Below, in pieces: positions 55,558 through 64,000 of a DNA stretch of 64,000 bases; the first letter of the stretch is position 1, and each line of letters opens with the position of its first letter. The stretch lies in assembly GCA_947495055.1 (NCBI GenBank), contig CANLXO010000008.1:1-64000 (forward strand). Reading direction: 5' to 3'. The notes beneath the pieces were generated by a model. That model was not told the DNA's origin, searched no databases, and was given only the letters and a program-made list of their open reading frames with translations. Made by a program: the position numbers and the translations under genes. This stretch comes from an uncultured Psychrobacter sp. (GTDB lineage: Bacteria; Pseudomonadota; Gammaproteobacteria; Pseudomonadales; Moraxellaceae).

Positions 55558-56292
55558 CTACATCTCATGCGGAGCATGATGCTCACAAGCATGTGGTTTG
55601 TGCACATAAGGCTGCTCGTAATGATGACCAAAGAGTCTTTGAAATTCAGTAGTAACCGCAAGCTCGCTGGGCTGACCTTCACAGCAAATGTGCTTATTGA
55701 GGCAAATGACCCGCCTGCTGCCTTTCATTACCCAATGCAAATCATGCGAGACCACCAGCATAGCGCAGCGCAAAAAATCTGGCAGCTCATCGATAAATTG
55801 ATAGAGCCAAACCTCTGTCTCTGGATCAAGACCTTGCATCGGCTCATCTAATATCAGCAAATTGGGCTTATCAAGCAAAGCGCGCGCCAATAATACGCGC
55901 TGAGTCTCGCCACCAGATAAATTACGCATCTGCCGCATCAGCAAAGACGTCAAGGACAAGTTATCAAAAATAAAGTCACGCTGCGTAGGTGTCAGGCGTT
56001 TTTTATCAGCTTGTGCCAGCAGATCTTGTACCCGTAGCGGCAGTATAGGCGGCACTGAAAAACGCTGCGGCACATAGCTTAGCTGCAGCGGCTGATGCGC
56101 GGTAATATGACCATGAGTAGGCGTAATGAGACCCAAGATGAGCTTGACTAAGGTGGACTTGCCAGCGCCGTTAGGCCCGATCAAACTTACAGTTTCGTTC
56201 ACGGCGATGTCGGTAGTGATATCAGATAACAACCGCAGCTGATCGATATCGTAGCTGACGCTGTTTAAGCTTAATAGCTTTTGGTCACTCAT
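55558..56292 (-). CDS. znuC: Zinc ABC transporter ATP-binding protein ZnuC
   Basis: A 244-aa ABC ATPase: Walker A GPNGAGKST (about 39-47), signature LSGGETQR near 124-131, Walker B NLLILDEP near 146, and the switch His after VVSHD. The His-rich tail (about ten His in the last 30 residues) probably binds zinc and is longer than in E. coli. Transcribed after zur with 52 bp between. Confidence 0.95.
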   Translation of the reverse strand: MSDQKLLSLNSVSYDIDQLRLLSDITTDIAVNETVSLIGPNGAGKSTLVKLILGLITPTHGHITAHQPLQLSYVPQRFSVPPILPLRVQDLLAQADKKRLTPTQRDFIFDNLSLTSLLMRQMRNLSGGETQRVLLARALLDKPNLLILDEPMQGLDPETEVWLYQFIDELPDFLRCAMLVVSHDLHWVMKGSRRVICLNKHICCEGQPSELAVTTEFQRLFGHHYEQPYVHKPHACEHHAPHEM

Positions 56293-56344
56293 AGGGGATG
56301 TTGTCTTCTTGTGATTGGGTTTATGAATAATTCAATAGTGATTA

Positions 56345-56866
56345 TCACTGGCAATCTGAGCAGCGACCACTCAGCTCAATGACGCTACGAGTGACGCTAA
56401 AGCCGACATCTTGCTCAGCAAAACTCATTATCTCTTGCACCGGCAAGCTGCTGCACTCTTGCACTCGCAGACAAGTATCACAAATCAAAAATGCGGCAGT
56501 ATGCTGCGCTCGCGGATGACAACAAGGCACATAGGCATTAATAGAGGTTAACTGATGGATAAGACCTTGCTCAAGTAAAAACTCTAAACTGCGATAAACC
56601 GTAGGTGGTGCAACATTTTTACTTGCTGATGGGTTTTGATTGACTGAGGTATCAGACTCAGATGAGCGCCTATGCTGCAACTGAGTGATGAGATCATAAG
56701 CGCCTACTGGTTTATTGGCTTGCAATACCAGCTCATATATCTGCTCACGCAGCGGCGTAAAGCGTACCGAGCGCTTGCGGCATTGCTCTTTAGCTGCATT
56801 TATGCGTGCTGCGATATCAGATACTGTAAAATCCTGTACATCGTGTGGATGCATGCAAGTTGTCAC
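56345..56866 (-). CDS. zur: Zinc uptake regulator Zur
   Basis: Fur-family repressor. The winged helix includes RFTPLREQIYELVLQ and PPTVYRSLEFLLEQGLIHQL. Zinc sites are CCHPRAQH and the CDTCLRVQEC and CSDC cysteine pairs. A Ser/Asn-rich loop of about 16 residues is inserted before PPTVYRSL. The start is a GTG with AGGAG eight bases upstream; the ATG at 56854 is an alternative. It shares a divergent promoter with znuA and presumably autoregulates. Confidence 0.94.
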   Translation of the reverse strand: MTTCMHPHDVQDFTVSDIAARINAAKEQCRKRSVRFTPLREQIYELVLQANKPVGAYDLITQLQHRRSSESDTSVNQNPSASKNVAPPTVYRSLEFLLEQGLIHQLTSINAYVPCCHPRAQHTAAFLICDTCLRVQECSSLPVQEIMSFAEQDVGFSVTRSVIELSGRCSDCQ

Positions 56867-56914
56867 AATACCAGCTCCTAAGTCAGTTTGATGTTTTAAG
56901 GTAGCGTTCTTTAT

Positions 56915-56929
56915 TGTTATAGTATAACA
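56915..56929. promoter_or_regulatory. Zur box between zur and znuA
   Basis: TGTTATA G TATAACA is a perfect 7-1-7 palindrome and matches the gammaproteobacterial Zur consensus TGTTATAnTATAACA. It lies 48 bp before the zur start and 100 bp before the znuA start, and overlaps TATAGT, a -10-like sequence. Zinc-loaded Zur should shut off both directions. Confidence 0.85.
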
Positions 56930-57029
56930 TAATGAAAATTAGAAGCTAATCGCTTTTTTGGCTGTCTTTGTGCTACTTAGTTTTTGATAGCTACTTTTGC
57001 GATAGCCCAGACTTTTATAGGATTGCAAT

Positions 57030-57962
57030 ATGAGTACGTTTTTTTTAACCATTAGACGGATTAATTTTTTCATTGTACATAAATCTTTAGCTAGTGTACT
57101 AAGAACGTTCTCTCAGCTAGCTAAGCGCTATTTTTTCGCTACCGCTATAATGATGCTTGGATTTATGGCAATAAGCGTACAAGCTGCTACGGTCACAGTC
57201 AGTAATTATCCGCTATTTTTACTAAGCCAAGCGGTAACCGCAGGCGCGCCGCCTGCCAAGCAGCTGCTGCAAGCAGGGGAGGTCGGTCATCACGGCAGTA
57301 TCAGTCCGCGCGATATAAAAGCCATTCAAGACAGCAAATTTGTGGTTTGGTTTGGCGAGCCTCTAGAGAATAATTTGGCCAGCAGCTTAAATAGGGCACC
57401 CAATGCCATTGCGCTTTTTAAATTTGATGCTTTTAAGCGTTATCCGCTACGTGACGCGCAAGCCAAATCTATCCCTAATACTTTAGACCCCCATATTTGG
57501 CTCGATCCGCAAAATGCCAAAGCGATCACGCGCGCCTTAGCCGTCATACATAGCCACGCCAATCCGCAGTACAAGAATCTATATCAGGCCAATGCGCAAA
57601 AATTCGCTCAACGTATGGATAGGGCAGTGGCAAGCGTACAATCAGGCTCAAAAACCACTCAACCGTATTGGGCGTATCATGATGCATATCATTATATCGA
57701 GAATAGCTTAAACCTACAGCTCGTCGGTAGTCTAACAACCGATCATCACCTGTCACCAAAGGCCAGTCAGTTGCGTAAGTTGAACGAGCAGCGCCCTAAC
57801 TCGACTATGTGCCTAGTCACTCAAAGCGATCCTGCCAAAGGCTTACTCGCCAAACTCCAACCAGTCAAAACGACGGTGCAAGCAGAAGACATGAGCAGCA
57901 GTACAGACTTTGTTATAGGCTGGCAACAAATGGCGGAGCAGATGCGCCGTTGTATTGATTAA
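57030..57962 (+). CDS. znuA: Zinc-binding periplasmic protein ZnuA
   Basis: Cluster A-I solute-binding protein. A long N-terminus (about 50 residues) contains the signal peptide, ending ISVQAAT. Zinc ligands would be the His in VGHHGSISPRD (first), DPHIWLDP (second), and AYHDAYHYIE (third). The His/Asp-rich loop of E. coli ZnuA between the first and second His is missing. TAGGATTGCAAT precedes the ATG. It is divergent from zur with the Zur box between. 310 aa. Confidence 0.92.
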   Translation: MSTFFLTIRRINFFIVHKSLASVLRTFSQLAKRYFFATAIMMLGFMAISVQAATVTVSNYPLFLLSQAVTAGAPPAKQLLQAGEVGHHGSISPRDIKAIQDSKFVVWFGEPLENNLASSLNRAPNAIALFKFDAFKRYPLRDAQAKSIPNTLDPHIWLDPQNAKAITRALAVIHSHANPQYKNLYQANAQKFAQRMDRAVASVQSGSKTTQPYWAYHDAYHYIENSLNLQLVGSLTTDHHLSPKASQLRKLNEQRPNSTMCLVTQSDPAKGLLAKLQPVKTTVQAEDMSSSTDFVIGWQQMAEQMRRCID

Positions 57963-58117
57963 TTGCTGTAACGGCTTGATGGCCTAGCTGTTGTAGCAGT
58001 CAAACAGTGGAGCACAGCGTTTATCTTGCCAAAGTAACGCATGGTTATTACAATAAGCGGCTGATACAAGGCAAGTGATGTTTTATAGAAAAGTCATACC
58101 GTTTAAATAAGCACGAT

Positions 58118-58147
58118 ACTCTACTTAGCAAGACTCTACTTAGCAAG
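58118..58147 (+). repeat. Perfect 15-bp tandem duplication before atpI
   Basis: ACTCTACTTAGCAAG occurs twice in a row, ending seven bases before the atpI ATG. The second copy supplies the AAGG ribosome site. Confidence 0.9.
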
Positions 58148-58154
58148 GTAACTA

Positions 58155-58553
58155 ATGACCCAGCCTGCCAAACGCAATCAAAAAGATCAGATAGGGTGCC
58201 ATATCAAACGTCAAGTTTGGATACTGCTGATTTTGATTATTCTAGCTTGGCTGTTAGATATCGTTTGGCTACGAAGCGATCTTTTGATCGTTCAAGGAGT
58301 AGCTCTTGGTGCAGTCCTAAGTTTTGCAACTCAAATGATCTTTACCTTGTTTGTGTTTAGGCATACTGGATTTCGTGCGCGTGAGCATATTGTTAGACAG
58401 CTTTACCGCGGTCAGGCGGTCAAATGGGTATTGACGGCCTTTGGCTTTGCTTTAATCTTTATACTTATAAAACCGTTGTCAGCGCCTGCACTATTTGCAG
58501 GCTTTATTGTTATGCAAATGAGCTACAATTGGATGCTCGTACGACTAAACTAA
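58155..58553 (+). CDS. atpI: ATP synthase subunit I
   Basis: A 132-aa membrane protein with four hydrophobic helices (about 22-40, 46-66, 88-103, 107-127). The layout and the position ahead of atpB fit AtpI, which assists c-ring assembly and Mg transport in some bacteria and is poorly conserved. The identification rests mostly on position. Confidence 0.75.
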   Translation: MTQPAKRNQKDQIGCHIKRQVWILLILIILAWLLDIVWLRSDLLIVQGVALGAVLSFATQMIFTLFVFRHTGFRAREHIVRQLYRGQAVKWVLTAFGFALIFILIKPLSAPALFAGFIVMQMSYNWMLVRLN

Positions 58554-59966
<1,413 letters not shown>

Positions 59967-59977
59967 TTTTTCTATAG

Positions 59978-60253
<276 letters not shown>

Positions 60254-60382
60254 TCAGAAAGCTCAGTTGTAAATGTTTGGCTTTTGATATTGGTAAGCTC
60301 AGTAGATCGTCAAAACTAGTAGACTTATAAGAGCCAAACATGATCAATGAAACTGATTTTTCATTAACAAAGAGGTGATCAC

Positions 60383-60853
60383 GTGAATATCAATTTTACT
60401 ATCGTCGGTCAGGCTATCTCTTTTGCAATTTTTGTAATTTTCTGCATGAAGTTCGTATGGCCACCGCTTATCGGTGCTATCAACGAGCGACAGCGCAAAA
60501 TTGCTGATGGCTTAAATGCCGCAGAAAAAGCAAAAGCAGATTTGGCTTCCGCAGAGCAAGACGTCGAGCAAGAGCTTAATCTTGCAAAGACTAAAGCAGC
60601 TGCCTTGATAGAGCAAGCGAACAAAAGCGCCAACCAGCTCGTTGAAGATGCAAAAACACAAGCCCAAGTGGAAGGTGAGCGCATCCGTCAGCAAGCACAA
60701 GCGGCCATCGACCAAGAGATCAATCAGGCGCGTGAATCACTACGTGCTCAAGTGGCTGAACTTTCTGTACTTGGTGCCGAAAAGATTCTGCAAGATAGAG
60801 TCGATGCACAAAAACATGCCAGCATGTTAGAACAACTGGCGGCGAAGCTGTAA
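60383..60853 (+). CDS. atpF: F0 ATP synthase subunit b
   Basis: The 156-aa peripheral stalk protein has one N-terminal membrane helix (about 4-24, ending [22 protein letters not shown]) and a long Ala/Gln/Glu coiled coil. The start is a GTG with GAGGTG five bases upstream. 129 bp after atpE and 13 bp before atpH. Confidence 0.95.
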   Translation: MNINFTIVGQAISFAIFVIFCMKFVWPPLIGAINERQRKIADGLNAAEKAKADLASAEQDVEQELNLAKTKAAALIEQANKSANQLVEDAKTQAQVEGERIRQQAQAAIDQEINQARESLRAQVAELSVLGAEKILQDRVDAQKHASMLEQLAAKL

Positions 60854-60866
60854 CTGTGAGGATATA

Positions 60867-61490
60867 ATGGCTGACTTATCAACCTTAGCACGACCCTACG
60901 CAAAAGCGGCGTTTGACTATGCCAATGATAACGGTGCGGTCAACGAGTGGGAAGACTTCCTGTTTGTTGCTAGCACCATTGTCCATGACAAATCGTTTCA
61001 CGCCTTGCTAGAGAACCCAGCTGTTACGGCTGAGCACAAGTCAGCCGCTTTAATCGATCTTTACGATACACAAGTAGCTGGCGCAAGCGACTCTGCCCTA
61101 AAGCAATTACTAGGTGAGAGTAAAGGCACACGTTACGATAGCAGCACAAGCTACCCTAAAGTATCTCTCGCGCTTAGCAACTTTATAAATCAGTTAGCGC
61201 AGCAAGAGCGTCTGGCACTGCTTCCTGAAGTTTATGAGCACTATCGTCGCCATAAAGCACTCAGCTTAAAGCAACTTGACGCCTATGTGACTTCTGCCTA
61301 CCCACTGACTGACGCGCAGCGTGAAATGTTCCAATCGCGCCTTGCAGCATCACTAAATGCAAGCGTAGTGATTCACGAAACGGTCGACCCTAGTCTCTTG
61401 GCAGGCGCTACAATCAAAGTCGGTGACAAGATTATCGACGATTCTATGCGCGGTAAGTTACAACAGTTAAAAACACAGCTAACGGCTTAG
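60867..61490 (+). CDS. atpH: F1 ATP synthase delta subunit with insertion
   Basis: Links F1 to the b stalk. The N-terminal six-helix domain begins [14 protein letters not shown] and the C-terminal part ends [23 protein letters not shown]. At 207 aa it is about 30 longer than E. coli AtpH (177). By alignment from memory the excess is at about residues 71-101, a Ser/Gly-rich stretch between the two domains. AGGAT before the ATG; start chosen at the ATG nearest to atpF. Confidence 0.94.
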   Translation: MADLSTLARPYAKAAFDYANDNGAVNEWEDFLFVASTIVHDKSFHALLENPAVTAEHKSAALIDLYDTQVAGASDSALKQLLGESKGTRYDSSTSYPKVSLALSNFINQLAQQERLALLPEVYEHYRRHKALSLKQLDAYVTSAYPLTDAQREMFQSRLAASLNASVVIHETVDPSLLAGATIKVGDKIIDDSMRGKLQQLKTQLTA

Positions 61491-61582
61491 TATGTTTGTA
61501 GGCACCAACCGATTGAGTTTGGGCCTCAAGGGATATATTTGAGTCAATAGGCGAGTTATCATAAATTAAAGGAAACAAGGCA

Positions 61583-63127
61583 ATGCAACAATTGAATCCA
61601 GCGGAAATCAGTAATCTGATTAAGCAGCGTATTCAAGACCTTGATGCAGGTGCAACTGCAAAAAATGAAGGCACAATTGTCAAAGTATCTGACGGTATTG
61701 TGCAGATTCATGGTCTTGAAGATGCCATGTACGGCGAAATGATTGAGTTTGAAGGCGAAATCTACGGAATGGCGCTTAACTTAGAGCGTGATTCTGTTGG
61801 CGCGGTCGTGCTTGGTGACTTCCTAAAACTACAAGAAGGTCAAAAAGCCTATTGTACTGGTCGTATTTTAGAAGTACCAGTAGGTCCTGAGTTGCTCGGC
61901 CGTGTTGTTGATGCCTTGGGTAATCCTATTGATGGCAAAGGTCCTATCAATGCCAAGATGACGGATAAAGTCGAAAAAATCGCGCCAGGCGTTATCGACC
62001 GTCAATCCGTAGATCAGCCAGTAATGACTGGTTATAAAGCCGTTGACACCATGATTCCAATCGGTCGTGGTCAGCGTGAGCTTATCATTGGTGACCGTCA
62101 GACGGGTAAAACCGCGATGGCTATCGATGCGATCATCGCTCAGAAATCCTCTGGTATTAAGTGTGTCTATGTCGCTATCGGTCAAAAACGCTCTACGATT
62201 GCGAACGTTGTACGTAAGCTCGAGCAAACAGGCGCGCTAGAATATACCACGGTTGTTGTTGCATCAGCTTCAGAGCCTGCAGCGCTACAGTACATTGCGC
62301 CGTACTCAGGTTGTACGATGGGTGAGTACTTCCGTGACCGCGGTGAAGATGCACTGATTGTATTTGATGACTTATCAAAGCAGGCAGTCGCTTATCGTCA
62401 AATTTCACTACTATTACGTCGTCCACCAGGCCGCGAAGCCTATCCAGGTGATGTCTTCTATTTACATTCACGCCTGCTTGAGCGTGCATCACGCGTCAAC
62501 GCGGATTATGTAGAGAAGTTCACCAATGGTGAAGTCGTTGGCAAAACTGGGTCTTTGACTGCTCTACCTATTATTGAAACCCAAGCTGGTGACGTCTCAG
62601 CATTTGTACCGACTAACGTGATTTCAATTACTGATGGTCAGATCTTCTTAGAGTCAAGCCTTTTTAACTCAGGTATCCGTCCTGCAGTGAACGCTGGTAT
62701 CTCGGTATCACGTGTTGGCGGCGCCGCTCAGACTAAGATTATTAAGAAACTCTCTGGTGGTATCCGTACCGCTCTTGCTCAGTATCGTGAACTTGCAGCC
62801 TTTGCTCAGTTTGCCTCTGATCTTGATGACGCCACACGCGAGCAGCTTGATCATGGTGAACGCGTTACAGAACTTATGAAGCAAAAGCAGTATCAGCCGA
62901 TGTCTATCTCTGAGCAAGCGGCCGTTATCTATGCTTCTAACGAAGGATACTTATCGGATGTGCCTGTAGAGAAGATCGGTGCATTTGAAGAAGCTTACTT
63001 GCGTTATTTGCATGATGAGAAAAGTGACTTGATGAACGAAATTGATGACACTGCAAACTATAATGATGATATTGCTTCTCGCTTGAAGGTTGCAGTTGAG
63101 ACTTTTAAACAAAACCACAGTTACTAA
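61583..63127 (+). CDS. atpA: F1 ATP synthase alpha subunit
   Basis: Regulatory nucleotide-binding subunit, 514 aa, one of three alpha subunits in F1. Begins [17 protein letters not shown], Walker [12 protein letters not shown] at about 170-180, [21 protein letters not shown], and RVGGAAQTK with the arginine finger. AAAGGAAAC precedes the ATG. Confidence 0.98.
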   Translation: MQQLNPAEISNLIKQRIQDLDAGATAKNEGTIVKVSDGIVQIHGLEDAMYGEMIEFEGEIYGMALNLERDSVGAVVLGDFLKLQEGQKAYCTGRILEVPVGPELLGRVVDALGNPIDGKGPINAKMTDKVEKIAPGVIDRQSVDQPVMTGYKAVDTMIPIGRGQRELIIGDRQTGKTAMAIDAIIAQKSSGIKCVYVAIGQKRSTIANVVRKLEQTGALEYTTVVVASASEPAALQYIAPYSGCTMGEYFRDRGEDALIVFDDLSKQAVAYRQISLLLRRPPGREAYPGDVFYLHSRLLERASRVNADYVEKFTNGEVVGKTGSLTALPIIETQAGDVSAFVPTNVISITDGQIFLESSLFNSGIRPAVNAGISVSRVGGAAQTKIIKKLSGGIRTALAQYRELAAFAQFASDLDDATREQLDHGERVTELMKQKQYQPMSISEQAAVIYASNEGYLSDVPVEKIGAFEEAYLRYLHDEKSDLMNEIDDTANYNDDIASRLKVAVETFKQNHSY

Positions 63128-63137
63128 TTAATTAGCG

Positions 63138-63194
63138 ACTAAGTTAATAAATACTCAGTTAATAAAACTAAGTTCATAAAACTAAGTTAACGGG
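63138..63194 (+). repeat. Four-copy 14-bp tandem repeat between atpA and atpG
   Basis: ACTAAGTTAATAAAT, ACTCAGTTAATAAA, ACTAAGTTCATAAA and ACTAAGTTAACGGG stand in a row. The 235-bp atpA-atpG gap otherwise shows no feature I can support. Confidence 0.85.
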
Positions 63195-63362
63195 TTAGGC
63201 TGATTTGGTTGGTTGTATCAAGCGATGCAGCCAACTTCATATGACTATATCGTGCTACAAAATGCTAAGATACTGTTTATAGGTAACTTAATTATAAACA
63301 TAGCATTGACGATATATCGTTATATTTGCTAATGCTTTTAACCCATTTATATTGGAATCATT

Positions 63363-64000
63363 ATGGCAAGCTTAAAAGAAATACGTGCCAAAGTCACCAG
63401 TATTAAAAGCACCCAGAAGATTACTCGCGCCATGCAAATGGTCGCTGCAAGTAAGATGCGCCGTGCTCAAGAGCGCATGGACGTAGGTCGCCCGTATGCT
63501 GACAGTATGCGCCGGGTTATCTCACATTTAGTACATGCCTCATCAGATTACAAACACCCTTATATGGTATCGCGTCCCGTTGAAAAAGTGGGATACATCG
63601 TCATTACCTCTGATCGTGGTCTTGCTGGTGGTTTGAACATTAACTTGTTCAAAGCGTTATCTAAAAGTATTCAAGAGTATCAAAATCAGTCTGTACAGGC
63701 CGAGTTTGCAGTCATTGGCGCAAAAGGCGTCAGTTTCTTCAAAAACTTTGGCGGTAAAGTAACTTCAGCGGTGACTGATTACGGTGACAAGCCTACTTTT
63801 GAGCAGATCAACTCTCCAGTACAAGCGATGCTTGATGATTATAGCAATGGCAAAATAGATCGCATTTATGTGGTTTATAATAAGTTTGTCAATGCGATGA
63901 CGCAAAAGCCGACGATCAATCAACTGGTACCTCTACCAGAGGGCTCGTTTGGGGATGAAGAGAGCGGTATACAAACAGAGCTAAGCTGGGATTATATTTA
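63363..64000 (+). CDS. atpG: F1 ATP synthase gamma subunit, 3' truncated by window
   Basis: The central stalk of F1. The first 212 residues are present: MASLKEIRAKVTSIKSTQKITRAMQMVAASKM, the N-terminal coiled coil, then ITSDRGLAGGLN and VYNKFVNAMTQKP. The frame is open at the right edge, so the C-terminal coiled coil lies beyond 64000. The remaining usual genes (atpD, atpC) are presumably beyond. Confidence 0.96.
   Translation, partial: MASLKEIRAKVTSIKSTQKITRAMQMVAASKMRRAQERMDVGRPYADSMRRVISHLVHASSDYKHPYMVSRPVEKVGYIVITSDRGLAGGLNINLFKALSKSIQEYQNQSVQAEFAVIGAKGVSFFKNFGGKVTSAVTDYGDKPTFEQINSPVQAMLDDYSNGKIDRIYVVYNKFVNAMTQKPTINQLVPLPEGSFGDEESGIQTELSWDYI

Overview
The window looks like a chromosomal segment of a Moraxellaceae gammaproteobacterium, most likely Psychrobacter. 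This is an inference from protein character and gene order: a type-II (APH-fold) homoserine kinase, a dksA-gluQ pair, a divergent zur-znuCB/znuA locus, a dcw cell-wall cluster without mraZ that is broken after mraY, and fairly AT-rich intergenic DNA. I recognise no insertion sequence, prophage, CRISPR array or rRNA operon. Most of the window is core chromosome with small accessory islands.

Layout. 0.4-7.3 kb: truC and a thioesterase, a TspO-like membrane protein, then glmS and glmU (UDP-GlcNAc synthesis). 6.7-11.2 kb: a minus-strand run ribH-nusB-thiL-pgpA (riboflavin, antitermination, thiamine, phospholipid), preceded by hisF. 11.4-18.2 kb: thrB fused to an extra C-terminal domain, a DUF2007-like protein, a class-II glutamine amidotransferase, a compact AT-rich two-gene ATPase + PIN-nuclease module (14230-15806), ychJ, a YdjM-like membrane hydrolase and a DUF3025 protein. 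18.4-24.3 kb: acnA, two amino-acid/metabolite exporters and a coiled-coil membrane protein. 24.7-26.8 kb: tRNA-Glu, tRNA-Ala and gltX.

27.0-35.1 kb is the first part of the dcw cluster (rsmH, ftsL, ftsI, murE, murF, mraY). About 13.8 kb of unrelated genes follow: rlmA, cls, two lipoproteins, a YdcF protein, a BLUF blue-light receptor with a membrane anchor, a thioesterase, tRNA-Ser, a secreted nuclease, a DUF2147 protein, glnK-amtB, and a SulP transporter with a universal stress protein. murD and ftsW appear at 49.0-51.7 kb; murG does not follow ftsW. 51.8-58.0 kb: dksA-gluQ, cpdA, and the zinc-uptake locus with a near-ideal Zur palindrome. 58.2-64.0 kb: the ATP synthase operon atpI-B-E-F-H-A-G, with atpG cut by the window edge.

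The most interesting unexplained items are the ATPase-PIN module (a candidate defence or toxin system), the membrane-anchored BLUF protein, a string of hairpins ending in a terminator between atpI and atpB, a nested inverted repeat upstream of the sigma-54-like glnK promoter, two copies of a dispersed palindromic element, and a recurring habit of short (11-15 bp) tandem duplications just upstream of or inside genes. Where a start codon is better supported by a Shine-Dalgarno sequence than the longest open frame, the shorter start is used and stated.
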